In this document: positions 1 through 10,815 of the stretch, one piece after another
Numbering within the stretch: the stretch's first letter is position 1
How the letters are laid out: every line of letters begins with the position of its first letter
Source of the DNA: Ipomoea triloba
Lineage: Eukaryota; Streptophyta; Magnoliopsida; Solanales; Convolvulaceae
DNA length: 64,000 nt
Assembly: GCF_003576645.1 (NCBI RefSeq)
Contig: NC_044924.1
Coordinates: 30,841,540-30,905,539 of the forward strand
Reading direction: 5' to 3'
Made by a program: the position numbers and the translations under genes
The notes under the pieces: model-generated
Told to the model about the DNA's origin: nothing
The model's input: the letters and a program-made list of their open reading frames with translations, nothing else
Database searches by the model: none

Positions 1-11
1 GCTTTTGCGGT

Positions 12-159
12 TTATCCAACCAGGTCAGAATCAGAAAATGGAACTTCGTCCAGTCGAAAGGCAAAATCAGTCCTTGTAGAAGCTGCTTGATCTACAGATG
101 CTCCAGGGTGAGGGAGGAGTTTTATCTTGTTTAGCCTCCAACGGGAAGAAATCTTCCAT
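12..159 (-). other. Possible terminal exon of an unrecognised gene
   Basis: On the minus strand a pyrimidine-rich tract ending in CAG at 160-162 precedes about 49 open codons that stop at TAA (12-14). The open frame reads into a peptide ending in SDSDLVG. I do not recognise the protein. No other exon is visible upstream (higher coordinates), so it may equally be a chance open frame or a stranded gene fragment. Confidence 0.25.
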
Positions 160-289
160 CTGAAATAGGCAGGTTATATATATATATATTCTGGTCCTAC
201 CCAATGTGAAAATTCAAAATATTCCACCGTCCTTTTGGGTACGGTCTCCCATGCAATGATTTCCAACAAGTCAAATTTCTGGGCATTAT

Positions 290-871
290 GACCTTATTTG
301 GTAAATGGTTGTTAGTTATTAGCTGATGGGGTTAGAATGTATGATTAATTGATAATATTAGAGGATTTTAGAAAGGTGTTTGATAAATTAGTTGTTACTT
401 AATAACTGTTTGGATGGTAAAATTTCTTTTTTCAAAAATTTAATTGAAAAAGATGCTTTGAGTAGCATTTTGAATTTTAGTATTTTGGAGTTACAAAAAG
501 CTACTCCCCCTGTCCCATTTTACCTGTCCTATTTACTATTTATTGGTCAAACCAACTCTTTCTTCTTTGCTTATTTTCTTTAGTAATTTTTTTATTATTT
601 TTAAAATTAATTTTTTGTGTTTCATAGTACTTTTAGTGTAGTTTCTAAATATATAAATTTTATATATTAATGCTAAACTTAATAATATGAAAAATTGGAT
701 TAAAAATTACTTCAGTCAAGCCTCGTTAAACGAACCAGACAATCATTTTGGGACAGAGGTAGTACTTATTAATCAAACACTTATATTATTTTTTTTAACC
801 AAGTCAAACAACTAATAGTGATCAAATAAACCAAAATGGACTGTTAGACTGATTATTTACCAAACAAGGCC
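290..871. mobile_element. MITE with GTTTGGTAAAT terminal repeats, interrupted
   Basis: The left end (GACCTTATTTGGTAAAT) is an inverted match of the right end, and TAT flanks both sides. A second copy at 20825-21113 has the same ends, the same internal stretch and the same TAT flanks, which defines the boundaries. A Stowaway-like element sits inside this copy. The TIR and 3-bp flank resemble PIF/Harbinger-type MITEs; the superfamily is inferred. The small open frame at 392-583 lies across this repeat and is not a gene. Confidence 0.75.
504..762. mobile_element. Stowaway-like MITE nested in another MITE
   Basis: The ends CTCCCCCTGTCCC and the inverted form of GGGACAGAGGTAG are flanked by TA on both sides (502-503, 763-764), as expected of Tc1/mariner-type Stowaway elements. 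The uninterrupted host copy at 20825-21113 lacks this segment, so the insertion is directly visible. A relative in opposite orientation lies at 58079-58291. Confidence 0.8.
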
Positions 872-1666
872 TATATGAAATTGAAATATAACACAAATTC
901 CACGACTTCATTTTTTGTTAAAATAATTAAATGCATCAATTCATTTTTTTTGGTCTGCCCTGCCTTAATATATTCCACATAAAGCACTGAAAGAGAGAAG
1001 TTGTTCATGAGTAAGAAGTTTAAATTGGCTTTGGAGTTGAAGTATAACACAAATTCCCAGCACTCCGCTGTTAACGTAATTAATTAATATGAGTACCATA
1101 TCTATGAAAGTAGACATTCTGAAAATAAAAGAAGATTTCAATGAAAATTAAATATATTTGACCTACAACAATATGATGACTAGGTCCTTGGACTATTTGT
1201 ATCCACACGGCAAATAGAAATCCATATCGCCTTCAAGGTGTGAATTCATTGACAGCCACTTGCGAGGGTCGAGGGGTAAATTATTGTGTGGACCGTAGTT
1301 CACACAGACCACAATCTAAAACGATGTGATTTTAATGTTAAAAAAAAAAATTTGGCTCCACATGCATATTAGAATAATAAATATTTTAGGGTAAGATAAT
1401 TTATTTTATGTATTATAATAATATACTTTATATGTGTTAAAATAATGAATAAATTTTGGCTCGGCATGGTTCAGCTGTTTCCCATGAATATGCGCACAAG
1501 TGGGTTTCCTGGAAATTACGTGAAATTATTTGAAAACTAAGGTAGCACAAATTCCTGAAAGTTTCGTTGGTCAAAAATAGAGTACTACCGTTGTTTGTAT
1601 TGTCTGCCTTTCTGGCAACTAAAGTATAGAAAGGCAGAAGTTAGTTGTAAGTTTAGTTGAATCAAA
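872..1666. other. Non-coding AT-rich stretch with a MULE-MITE end remnant
   Basis: No coding signal is seen. From about 1277 a left end resembling the palindromic GTGGACC element family appears (TTATTGTGTGGACC), followed by short ATGTGTTAAAATAATG-like repeats to about 1450 that match the core of the element at 47475-47837; no right end is found. The last 100 bases are the putative promoter and leader of the broken gene that begins at 1667. Confidence 0.5.
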
Positions 1667-3221
1667 ATGAATAATCCTCCTCCTCCTACTCCTCCTATAA
1701 ACATGTCGTCCACGTACAGTTGTACAGTGTATGTTAGAAGAATGCAAGAGAAGAACATTTCGCCGATGCCAATTATTGGCCTCTATGTAGCACTCGCTTC
1801 TCAGATCTGCACCTTTGCAATGCTCTTTAACTCATTATTGACGTTTTCAAACTCCCTCGGCTACCTTAATTTCCCCTTCTCATCATTCAAGGTTTTCAGT
1901 CTCAATGCAACTTGGCTGACATTATTAGCTGTGGCCACCAAGCTCACTGGCGACCTCACATCTCCCATGTGGTCTTACGATGATAACATGTCAAAAATCA
2001 GCAGCACCTTTTTTTTAAACTACTTTCTCAACCTACTGAAGCACAAAGAGACAGCAACGCCTCCACTGAGGCTCGGACCCACCACCTCCGGTGTAAAGGG
2101 AAGGGTTTGATGCCACTGGACTACAAGGCCCTTGGCAACAGCACCTTTTTTTAGTTAATCATTTATGCAAACTATTGTTACCTGCACATCAAGTTTCAAA
2201 TGACCAAATAAGAGAAGAGATAGACCTCATCCACTTTGTGATACCTCTTGAAGGAGAAAAACAATTGCCAAAACCATTGTTGAGGAGAATTATTCATAAG
2301 GTGAATAGTCATATTGAGCGAGGAAATAAGCAACAACAACATAAGTTACTCAATCTTCTCAAACAAAGTTTTTTTCACAAAGGTGCAATACAATTTGATA
2401 GTAGCCAAGTTCCAAGTCTATTATCAGGAGAACCTCCTAACTGTTGGACACTTCCTGTGATGACACTCACAACCATTGCTGCTGCACTTCCAAACATTGA
2501 AAATCAACATGTTGATGAGCTGGTAAGCAGTGTTGATGAAGGCCTCCAATATGCAAGCCATATAGATGTGTTGGACAAGAAACATGTGTTGAAATGCATT
2601 AAAAATGCTGCAAGTGTTGTGTGGGTGGGAGTTAAACTTCATAAGAAGTGGTTGGACATGGATCTTGGGAATACAATTAGCGAAATTCGTTCTACCAGGG
2701 TGATTATTCAAGGTCTTGCTGATGAAGCTGAAAGGATTGTTAAAGAGTTCAGTTCCACAGGAAGTCAAAACCTCGTGGAAAATCCTCTCTACTGGCCTCC
2801 AAATGTTTTAGCTGCTAATTCAATGTATCGAATTAGTCGGACCATTCTGTTATACTATGAAAATGGTGAGTGCCAGCCTGAAGAGTTGTTTAGGAAATTA
2901 ATTTGCATGATTGCAAACATATTGGTAGCTTGTCTTACCAATTTGCCGCACCTGATAGCTACAATGTGCATAAACAATGCCTTTGAGGAAAGACTCAAAA
3001 GTGTATATAATGCAGCTATCCTTTTCGGAGAAATTGAAGAGATTCTAAAGTTATTTGAAGAGGAGCAACTTTTAGGCATTGGTCCAAGTCAGCCATTATG
3101 CATTGATGAATGGCGTAGATGGATGGAGAAACAAGATCCAACAGCTTTTACTTCTGCAACAAACAGTGGAACCTCCTCTACTGTTGAGTCCAATGAAGAG
3201 CTTGTGATTGTTCCAATGTAA
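1667..3221 (+). pseudogene. Broken copy of the 740-aa membrane-protein gene
   Basis: The first ~115 codons match the N-terminus of the intact gene at 34899-37121 (first membrane segment with MPIIG, then LNATWLTLLAVATKL). The last ~345 codons match its C-terminal soluble part (GEPPNCWTLPV, ENPLYWPPNVLAANSMYRI, PSQPLCIDEWR). The middle, about 840 bp in the intact gene and coding most of the membrane segments, is missing, and a SINE sits exactly at that junction. The N-terminal frame stops inside the SINE at 2108-2110 and the C-terminal frame has no good ATG before 2175. Because the paralogue has no intron, I read this as a pseudogene, not a two-exon gene. A short leader with similar wording precedes both start codons. 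A truncated protein from the C-terminal half cannot be excluded. Confidence 0.75.
2017..2138 (-). mobile_element. tRNA-derived SINE inside the broken gene
   Basis: Read on the minus strand it has a box-A-like TAGTCCAGTGG and a box-B-like GGTCCGAGCC, then GTGCTTCAG. It is flanked by a 14-bp direct repeat CAGCACCTTTTTTT (2002-2015 and 2139-2152), a target-site duplication. The same family occurs at 4750-4905 and 50832-50989. Confidence 0.8.
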
Positions 3222-3555
3222 TTAATGCTGATGTGTGCTTCTAATTATATTTGTAGTTGTTTTATGTTAATTTAGAAATGTAAAAATAGTACTGTTACGA
3301 TATAAATATGTTGCAATCTTGCTACCTTGTCTGAGTGTGTCTTTTACTTTCATCCTATACTACAAAACACAATTCTATTTCTTTAATTACTAATTGCAAA
3401 TTTGTTAAAATCTTATTACCTTGTATGGTTACAGGGTAGTCATCAATCCAACATATATAATAATACCTTGAAACTACACAATTATAATATTTCTCAAAAT
3501 TAAATATTATTACTCTACCCAAGTTGGTTAGATTGTTGACTTAATAACTGCAAAG
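3222..3555. other. 3' flank of the broken gene, no gene seen
   Basis: AT-rich, probably the former 3' UTR and downstream region of the pseudogene. No open frame or clear repeat was recognised. Confidence 0.5.
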
Positions 3556-3794
3556 CATGACCGTATTTTAGGGCATGAAAGACGTGCAACCGCACATGGC
3601 CTCAAAATTTTGGGGGCCCCTAGTCCAGCCCTGACCTAATAGTTATTATATGTATTTGTGATTATATTGGCCCAAAATTAGATTTTTTGCATTTTTCTCT
3701 TTGAAATTTTTCTTCAATTCGCAGTTTATTTATACTTTGATAGAGCCTACTTAGTTACTAGCACAGGGCCCCACAAATCAAAAAACCGACACTG
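3556..3794. mobile_element. hAT-type MITE
   Basis: It is flanked by a perfect 8-bp duplication CTGCAAAG (3548-3555 and 3795-3802), the hAT hallmark. Its ends (CATGACCGTATTTT and, inverted, CAGTGTCGGTTTTT) and the block with GGGGGCCCC resemble the larger hAT elements at 46408-47264 and 51395-53890, so it looks like a deletion derivative of that family. Confidence 0.75.
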
Positions 3795-4030
3795 CTGCAA
3801 AGTGCACACTTTTCTATAGTAATCATGTGTCTCCTTAATAATATCCAAAAATAATTTAAAAAGTATTTCACAATTTTTTTGTCGACCTTGATGACTTGAT
3901 ATATATACCAATATAATGCACTGTTTGGCAGCCTTGATATTTTGGCATTTTGAATTCTTGGTTTAAATTGATTCTTGAAGCATTATTTTTCACTTTTAGC
4001 ATACATATTTTAAGGTTGTTCAACTCTAAC

Positions 4031-4251
4031 AGGGCGTTTGGTTGGAGGGAAGGAATTAGGTGGAAAATAATTGCAATTCCATGGGAAAAGAATAATGCGG
4101 GAATAAAGTGTGAGTTTAAATTCTAGTGCTTGGTTTGCAGGAATAAAATTACTAAGAATTTTAATTCCAATGTTTGGTATACATGGGAATTGAGAGGGAA
4201 TAAGTAGTATAAAATCCAAAATGTCCATTGTTGTTGTTGTTATTATTATTA
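4031..4251. mobile_element. Tourist-like MITE, left part only
   Basis: It begins with GGGCGTTTGGTTGGAGGG and carries GGAATAAA / AATTCCAATG blocks like the complete relative at 17334-17668. It runs straight into the Helitron end at 4252; the right end was not found beyond the Helitron. Confidence 0.55.
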
Positions 4252-4749
4252 CTAGTATTTCGTCCGTGCGTTGCACGGATTGGATTTGCTATAATATTTT
4301 AAGAATATTTGGATCGATATACAATTATATAAATTATAACATCAAATATTATATAGCGCAATTGATGAAATTGATTGGATCAACTATGTTTTTTTGATGT
4401 TTTTCTTGCTTGAATTAGAGCAAATAATTGTCCAATTACCCAATGTGATGCACGGATAAATTTTTTATTATATATTTAGATAATAAAAATAAAGATAAAA
4501 TTATAAAAATATTATAATATTGAACATATACATTTATTTGATTATAACATTAGTGCGAAAGTATTACTCAATTAATTGAATAATATATGAGTTGTTTGTC
4601 AACAATTATCTTTAAAAGATCGATATGTAATATGACTTATATAATTATATTATTACTAAAATAAATATGGGAAAATGAGAAATAATTTAATTATATTTAT
4701 TATAAAAATAAATTCAACGATCAATGTTTAGCTTAATTATCATAATGTC

Positions 4750-4905
4750 AAAACCTTGTGGTCTAATAGCACCCAGTTGCACTCACATATGAAAAGGGAA
4801 GAGGGTGGGTTTGAGTCTCAGTGGAGGCAATGTTGACTTTTTGTGCTTCAGTATATTGAGAAAGTAATTATGAACAGATATTACACTAATATATGTGCAA
4901 TTATA
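4750..4905 (+). mobile_element. tRNA-derived SINE within the Helitron
   Basis: It has a tRNA-like head with box A (TGGTCTAATAGCA) and box B (GGGTTTGAGTCTC), then TTTGTGCTTCAG and a tail region matching, in the opposite orientation, the SINE at 50832-50989. A target duplication was not resolved, so the right end is approximate. Confidence 0.65.
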
Positions 4906-5265
4906 TTTTTATACCTTAAGTATATTCATTTTCACCATATCGCATTTAGTTTTTTCTTCCTCCATATGTAAATGAACTAATTTTAATTATTATAAAAAAT
5001 CTAACAACCATGTTTAGTTATTTTTTTTTAAGTTTAAACAATTTAAAGTTTTCAAAAGAAAAATGTAATTAATTTTTTTAATGTTTTTAAATAATTTTCA
5101 GTCAATTAGTAATATCCTTTCCCTTTTTCAATTTGCCTAAATTATCCTTCCTTTTCTATTAGGATCTTTTTATATTTTCAATCAATTAGTAAAATAAGTT
5201 TTATTTTCCAATTTATCTTTACTATTACTATTGTTTGGACCGGGATTTCACAAAGAATGATTTTA

Positions 5266-5460
5266 TTTTTATTGATAGTAGTATAAATATAGAAGTATAG
5301 ATAATTAGTTTTATTGATAGTAGTATAAATATAGAAGTATAGATAATTAGTTGAATTATTAGTAGTATAAATATAGAAGTATAGATAATTAGTTGAATTA
5401 TTATTATTCGAAATATAGAAGTATAGATAATTAGTTGAATTATTATTATTCGCGTAAATA
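5266..5460. repeat. 44-bp minisatellite inside the Helitron
   Basis: Four to five copies of a unit containing AAATATAGAAGTATAGATAA followed by TTAGTTGAATTATTA. The copies are near-identical, which points to recent slippage or unequal exchange. Confidence 0.8.
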
Positions 5461-5840
5461 ATAATTAATAGATTATTTTTTTCTTATGAAATTACGCAGA
5501 TTTTGTTTTCATTATTCTCACAATTATAATGGTTTAAATTATTATGAGAATTTGGTAAATAAAATTTTGTTACCAATAAAACGTTATTAATTTTTTACCA
5601 ATTAATTAATAATATTATTTTGAAATTTGAAGGGGAGGATTTTACTTTTGTTAATAGTCTTTATACATGAATATAGAAACAATATTACCAATTAATGGAT
5701 ATTAGTTAATTTTCATTTTACATTTTCTTACCAAATAAGCTTTATTAATTATTTGACCAACAAAATATTTACTTAATTGACTACAAAAAATTGAGCGGAA
5801 AAATGAAATTGGAGTATATTACTTTTATATATAGTATGGA

Positions 5841-6470
5841 TGTTTTCGAATGATCCCGTACCAACATATGTTTGGTATATCACATGTCGTTTTCATTGCA
5901 CTAACTATACCATCAAATAAAGTAATAACAGTACATTCTTTTACAAAATTATTGAGTTTATAATATAACACTATATTTAATTATTATGTAAATTGTATAT
6001 TAATTTGTAATACCTAATACTAAAATTGTTAATAAGTATAGTTATCATTAATTTATGCTGTTTTTTCTTTTGCATGAATGGTATTATAAAATCAAGCTGC
6101 TTGGAAACATTACCTGGAAGTCACGGAGTAGGCACTCCACTGTCTGTTGGTTGACTGTGAAATGTTGATATTCCTGGGACAAATAACAATGAATCAATCG
6201 AAGACAAAAACAGACTCTATTAGTGAAAAAAGAAAACTGTTTTCGATTTGTAGATCACAATTGAAAGAAAACATTGGGAAAAAGATGTCTCTTTTGAGCA
6301 AACTCCCTTGTATTTCTTCTTCTGCTAATGCCAGATTAAGAAAAATCGAATCTGTTTCCCTAAACCCAGTGAGAATTGAAAGAAAACATGCGCAGCAACA
6401 GAATTTGCAGATTTGACAATGGGGATGTCTGGAATAATTGCACTGCGTTTCTCTTTTAAAGTTCGCAGTA
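5841..6470. other. Non-coding stretch with one unassigned small open frame
   Basis: The first 220 bases are AT-rich. From about 6085 composition becomes less AT-biased and an 89-codon frame runs 6147-6416 (Ser/Lys-rich, e.g. LLSKLPCISSSANARL). I do not recognise it, and it lacks a promoter or splice context that I can support. It could be a stranded exon or gene fragment. Confidence 0.3.
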
Positions 6471-6504
6471 TATGATTAGGGATTTATATAAGGTTGTATC
6501 TTAT

Positions 6505-6660
6505 TAAGTTCGCAGTATAAGAGGGTGCCGCGGAAAATTAAGTATAATTTTAATATAAAGCTTTCCACGGCACCCACAGACTGCAGGTGCCACGGAAAGT
6601 TATATATTAAAATAATATATAGCTTTCCGTGGCACCCACCCATGAGGGTGCCGCGGATAA
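6505..6660. repeat. Cluster of hairpins built from GGTGCCGCGGAAA units
   Basis: The block GGTGCCGCGGAAA and its inverse TTTCCACGGCACC alternate: two hairpins with AT-rich loops (about 6524-6573 and 6585-6640) and a further direct unit at about 6646. The arrangement resembles the subterminal repeats of a DNA transposon, but no element ends or duplication were found. Confidence 0.55.
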
Positions 6661-6737
6661 TAAGCAAAATAAGCCCTGCCCCCACCCCCCTTCCCGCAAT
6701 TTCCCCCAAATCAGTGCTGCAAGATTTAATTTTCTAG

Positions 6738-6905
6738 ATCCGCCATCTCCTTCGTGAACCAGGGGCGCCGACCGCCATCTCCTTCGCGAACCAGGAGCGC
6801 CGACCGCCATTTCCGTTCGCGAAACAGTAGCACTGATCGCCATTTCCGCTCGCGAGCCAGGAGCATCGACTGCCATATCCGTTCAGGTGTTCGATCGTCG
6901 GCCGC
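6738..6905. repeat. GC-rich 32-33-bp minisatellite
   Basis: About five imperfect copies of a unit beginning GCCATCTCCTTCGCGAACC and ending in CGCCGACC-like sequence, in strong contrast to the AT-rich surroundings. All frames are open across parts of it simply because the unit lacks stops, so the several short frames here are not counted as genes. GTAAGT at 6966 could be a donor site of an old exon. Confidence 0.6.
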
Positions 6906-7085
6906 CACCCGCCATTGCCTCCCTCTCGCGTACAGCCGCCAGCGCCCAAGGTCTAGTTGCCTCCTGGTAAGTTTTGTTATTTATTATTTATTTATTTATT
7001 TCAAATTATTATTGCATGATTGATTTATATCTTCTTCTTTTTTAATTTTTTTTGAATATTAATGTTATTGTGATATATTTGATAT

Positions 7086-7572
7086 TGATAGGATAATTGG
7101 GCATCAGCATTGACCCAAATCATCAGCACTGACCCGAAGGCAACAAATGGTCACCCGTTACACAAAGACGACACATTGATGGATGATCATTACTCCAACG
7201 GCTCTCCATTATCACGACCCAGCACTCAATGAATGCTCACCATTACCAACACTCAATGCAGCTCACCATTACCAGCACACAATGCAGCTCACCATTACTA
7301 GCACTCCGTTACACTCACTAGAGGAAGAGTCGTTGCAGCCATAGTATAAGTAGCAGACTTGTGGTAGAGGATGAGACACTTTGTTGATAATACTGAATAC
7401 TACTTTACCGTACTCAAGATCATTCACCCTCACAAAACACTACTGTCCTCAAACACTCTTGTACTAGTATTGTTATTACTTACCCATTGTATTATACTGA
7501 AACTGATTATCTATTGTACTAAACTACTGTTACACACTTATCGAATATACCTAGTAGTCATTCTTACCGTCA
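7086..7572 (+). repeat. 5' LTR of the gag-only element
   Basis: 487 bp, with short tandem CTCACCATTAC / CACTCAATG repeats in its first part. It is followed directly by TTGGTGCTTTCATTGAG, the expected primer-binding-site position. The boundaries come from alignment with the copy at 9603-10077. Confidence 0.8.
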
Positions 7573-7654
7573 TTGGTGCTTTCATTGAGAGTCGAGATCA
7601 GATCTTAGGCAAACTTCACACATCACAAACACCCAGCTCATCTCATTGCTATCA

Positions 7655-9590
7655 ATGGCGCGATCTAGATCCAGCACCTCTCATGGTTCTCGTCAAGTGA
7701 ACAATGGTCACGCTTCGAGTGATCTTCGTGAGCAGCTCAACAGTAATCGTGTGGGAGATCGTCGCGATGATGATCTTCGCAACCAGATCAATAACAATCA
7801 TCGTCGAGAGGGTGATCTCCGTAGCCAGCTCAATAACAACCACGATGGGGGCCGCCCTCCCCTCCTAGTGAATGCTGCTCCCATCTAAGCCACAGACTTC
7901 CAAGCGGCGGCGCAGGTCATTCAACAAGCGGCGGCGATGATGGCCCAGCTAGTAGCAGGGATGCAAGGCCAGGCCCCACCACCGCCACCACCTCCTCTAG
8001 AGGTCGAGCTGCAATCTCAAGCTCAACTACCCCAGGCATCCGTGCAGAAGGAGGAAATTGAGGAACAGAGGACCCAGCATCTGTATCATGGTGCAACTCG
8101 TCGGCCGACCGTTTCTATGCCCGCCATGGGATGGTGGGGTGAAAGGGCTGCTATCCAGCCAAGGTTGTGGGCACAACCGAAGACCAAAAAAACCAAGGGT
8201 CCACACTAAGGTGAGCAGTCGCACCGGATGGAAGGGATGGGTGAGTCTGGGGGACCAACTCCGTGTCAGTCCACGACACTCAAGCAAACCCCAAACATGC
8301 AGAAGGAAGTGGTGGAAAAACTTCAAAAACAGATAGAAGAGCTAGAGAGAAGGTAGAAGCAAGAGAACATTCACTAGAACCTGAGGTGAGGATGGCCGCT
8401 CCATTTTCTCTTAGTATAATGGATGCGCCCCTCCCAAGAGATTTTAGGTTGCCCACTATCAAGGCCTACACCAGGACTTCTGACCTGCGTGTCCACATGA
8501 CAAGGTACAAGGCAGCCATGATAATGACCAGGGCAGGCAACGCCATAATGTGCAGAGCATTTTTTATCACTCTGGATGGAACCGCCCAAGATTAGTTCAA
8601 CACGATTTCGGATGGTTCGATCCAGAACTTTGCGGAGTTGTCCAAACATTTCTTGACTTATTTCTCCGGGCATATATAACACAAGAAACCATTTTCACAT
8701 CTCTACGGAGTAAAACAGGACATGGGCGAAAGATTAAGAAATTTCTTAAGCAAATGGAAGACGGAAGTCAACAATGTATGCGACTTCGATTCTAAAGCGG
8801 CAATCCTCATGTTCATCCAGGCATTGAGGTCAGGAAATTTTCATAGACAGTTGAACACTCACCATCCACGCTCCTATGAGGAGCTAATGAAGATAGCAAA
8901 CCGCTATGCCGAGGCCGAGGAGGCTGATAGAAAGAAGAAAGATGAGGAAGATGGCAGGAGGAGTGGGCGACCTGACAAAGTTGGTCCGACCAACCACGCA
9001 CCACGCCCAAACTAGTTATCCACAACGAAGGGGAAAGTTCAAGAAAGGCCTCGTCTCGCCCCACCGCGACACTTAACACCTCTTACTCACCCGGTTAGCG
9101 TGATTCTAAGTCACGCTGAGGAAATGGGAATGATGCATTTTTCCTCAGAGTTTATGGCAGTTTCTACGTGCGAGGACCAAACCAAGTACTGTCGGTTCCA
9201 CCGACAGGTTGGACATGATACTGACGAGTGTCATACTTTAAAAGGACAGTAGAGGAACTGGTGCAGAGCGAACACTTTACTCAATTCGTTAAGTATCCGG
9301 ACAGTTCCAGCATCAACAAGGCCTACCCGACAATGTGTGGCGAAAGGAAGAAGATCCTGAGCCTTCAACCTCCAACACCAAGAAGAGAAAGTGCGACCAG
9401 GGCGAGGAAGGAAGAGACAGTGAGCTAGAGGAGAAGCCCGTGCAACGCAAAAAACATGTCATTCGTGCAACTCAATTTGCCGAGGCTGACCTCGGCCACA
9501 GTTCTCTTATAGTTCGAAAAAAAAAAATTAAAAAAATTTACACACATCATTACTCCCAAATAACCTCAATCACTCTCGTTGGCTAGGGAG
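7655..9590 (+). pseudogene. Degenerate retrotransposon gag
   Basis: The start at 7655 gives a Ser/Arg-rich N-terminus that breaks at 7886. Further on, one frame with stops carries the retrotransposon gag domain (APLPRDFRLPTIKAY near 8430, ILMFIQALRSGNFHRQL near 8805, MKIANRYAEAEEA near 8888). A zinc-knuckle remnant CRFHRQVGHDTDEC lies near 9189. Stops interrupt it at 8594 (after GTAQD, where relatives usually carry Trp) and near 8676, and frames shift after about 9010. No functional Gag can be made. Confidence 0.75.
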
Positions 9591-9602
9591 TGGGGAGACT
9601 GG

Positions 9603-10077
9603 TGACAGGATAATTGGTCATCAGCACTAACCCGAATCATCAGCACTGACCCGAAGGTAACAAACGGTCACCCGTTACACAAACACGACACATTGATGAG
9701 ATGATCATTACTCCAACGACTCTCCATTATCACGACCCAGCACTCAATGAATGCTCACCATTACCAGCACTCAATGCAACTCACCATTACTAACACTCCG
9801 TTACACTCACTAGAGGAAAAGTCGTTGCAGCCATAGTATAAGTAGCAGACTTGTGGTAGAGGATGGGACATTTTGTTGATAGTACTGAATACTACTATAC
9901 TGTACCCAAGATCATTCACCCTCGCAAAACACTATTGTCCAGACTTGTGGTAGAGGATGGGACATTTTGCCATTTTGTTGATAGTACTGAACACTACTAT
10001 ACTGTACCCAAGATCATTCACCCTCGCAAAACAATATTGTCCTCATTATAAACTACCGGTAACCATTCTTACCGTCA
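9603..10077 (+). repeat. 3' LTR with an internal ~90-bp duplication
   Basis: It matches the 5' LTR but a block beginning AGACTTGTGGTAGAGGATGG is present twice (about 9848-9940 and 9941-10040). Part of the region between the block and the LTR end is missing compared with 7440-7555. Confidence 0.8.
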
Positions 10078-10735
10078 GATGTTTTAAGAAATTAATTTTT
10101 AATTTTTGTTGATTTATTAATTTCTATATAAGTTTGTCCGCATGTTCTCACCTGACCTGGGTAAGTTGTTCTCATATGCATACGCGCTTTATTCCTCACC
10201 CTGTGACCCTAGCCGGCAAAGGATCACAGGGAGTAAACCAGCCTAGGTTAACCATAGCTGACCAGTAGATTCATGAGATTAGTTATTTTTCCTCTTCTCT
10301 TTATATTTCCCTAGCATAGTTTAGATTAGTTATATATTAGATTATTTAATTTCAAGGTTGGAATCACAGATTGAAGTTGGATTGTTCTTCATTATCAGTA
10401 AAGTTTTCTCTTCCTTTTATATTTCTTGCAATGTTTATGGTTATTTATTATTGCTTTGCTTTGTTTACTTTTATGATGCATGAGTAGTTAGTTTTGGGTT
10501 TGGATTAGGGTTCTATTGCTATTCTTGATGCTAGGTTTATTATTATTGCATAAAAGGGATAATTTATTGATCTAGGGTTTTTATATTTGAATTGGATTAT
10601 ATTTTCCTCTTATTGGTAATTGATGCGCATCTTTTATTGATTTGTTTTGGAGAGGATTTCATCACAACGAAAGTTGGGTGAAAGACTCAGCCTAACTAAT
10701 TTCAACCCAATTTTTCCTACTATGAGAATAGGGGT
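10078..10735. other. Non-coding stretch between two retroelements
   Basis: No gene is seen. Around 10330-10450 the wording (TTTCAAGG...CTTCCTTTTATATTTCTTGCAAT) resembles 43985-44055, which suggests a shared LTR-retrotransposon leader fragment, but no boundaries could be set. Confidence 0.4.
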
Positions 10736-10815
10736 AATTTGGGTGCTTATAATGCTTTTGTGTTTAAGGTTATGATTGATGCAACACCCGGGAGGTTCTG
10801 CTTAAGGGTACCACG

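Larger units (their letters stand above)
4252..5840 (-). mobile_element. Non-autonomous Helitron
   Basis: On the minus strand the element starts TCCATACTATATATAAAAG after a host A and ends with a GC hairpin (CCGTGC-aac-GCACGG) about ten bases before a terminal CTAG followed by a host T. These are the known Helitron ends (5'-TC, 3' hairpin plus CTRR, insertion between A and T). No Rep/helicase reading frame is present, so it would depend on another element. It carries a SINE (4750-4905) and a 44-bp minisatellite (5266-5460). Confidence 0.7.
7086..10077 (+). mobile_element. gag-only LTR retrotransposon (gypsy-like, non-autonomous)
   Basis: Two direct repeats of about 480 bp (7086-7572 and 9603-10077) start TGAYAGGATAATTGG and end CTTACCGTCA. 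They enclose a region with only gag homology. A near-perfect 5-bp flank (GATAT / GATGT) is the likely target duplication. A purine-rich tract (GAGTGGGGAG) precedes the 3' LTR. No protease, RT, RNase H or integrase is visible, so any mobilisation would have needed another element's enzymes. The gag resembles those of Ty3-gypsy elements. Confidence 0.8.

Noticed and set aside
1667..3221. Two-exon functional gene with a SINE-bearing intron
   Set aside because: The paralogue at 34899 is intronless and the region that codes most membrane spans is absent, so deletion plus insertion is simpler. RNA data could reverse this.
6607..7023. Several overlapping Arg-rich open frames on both strands
   Set aside because: All cross the GC-rich 32-33-bp tandem repeat, which is stop-free in many frames. 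No homology recognised.
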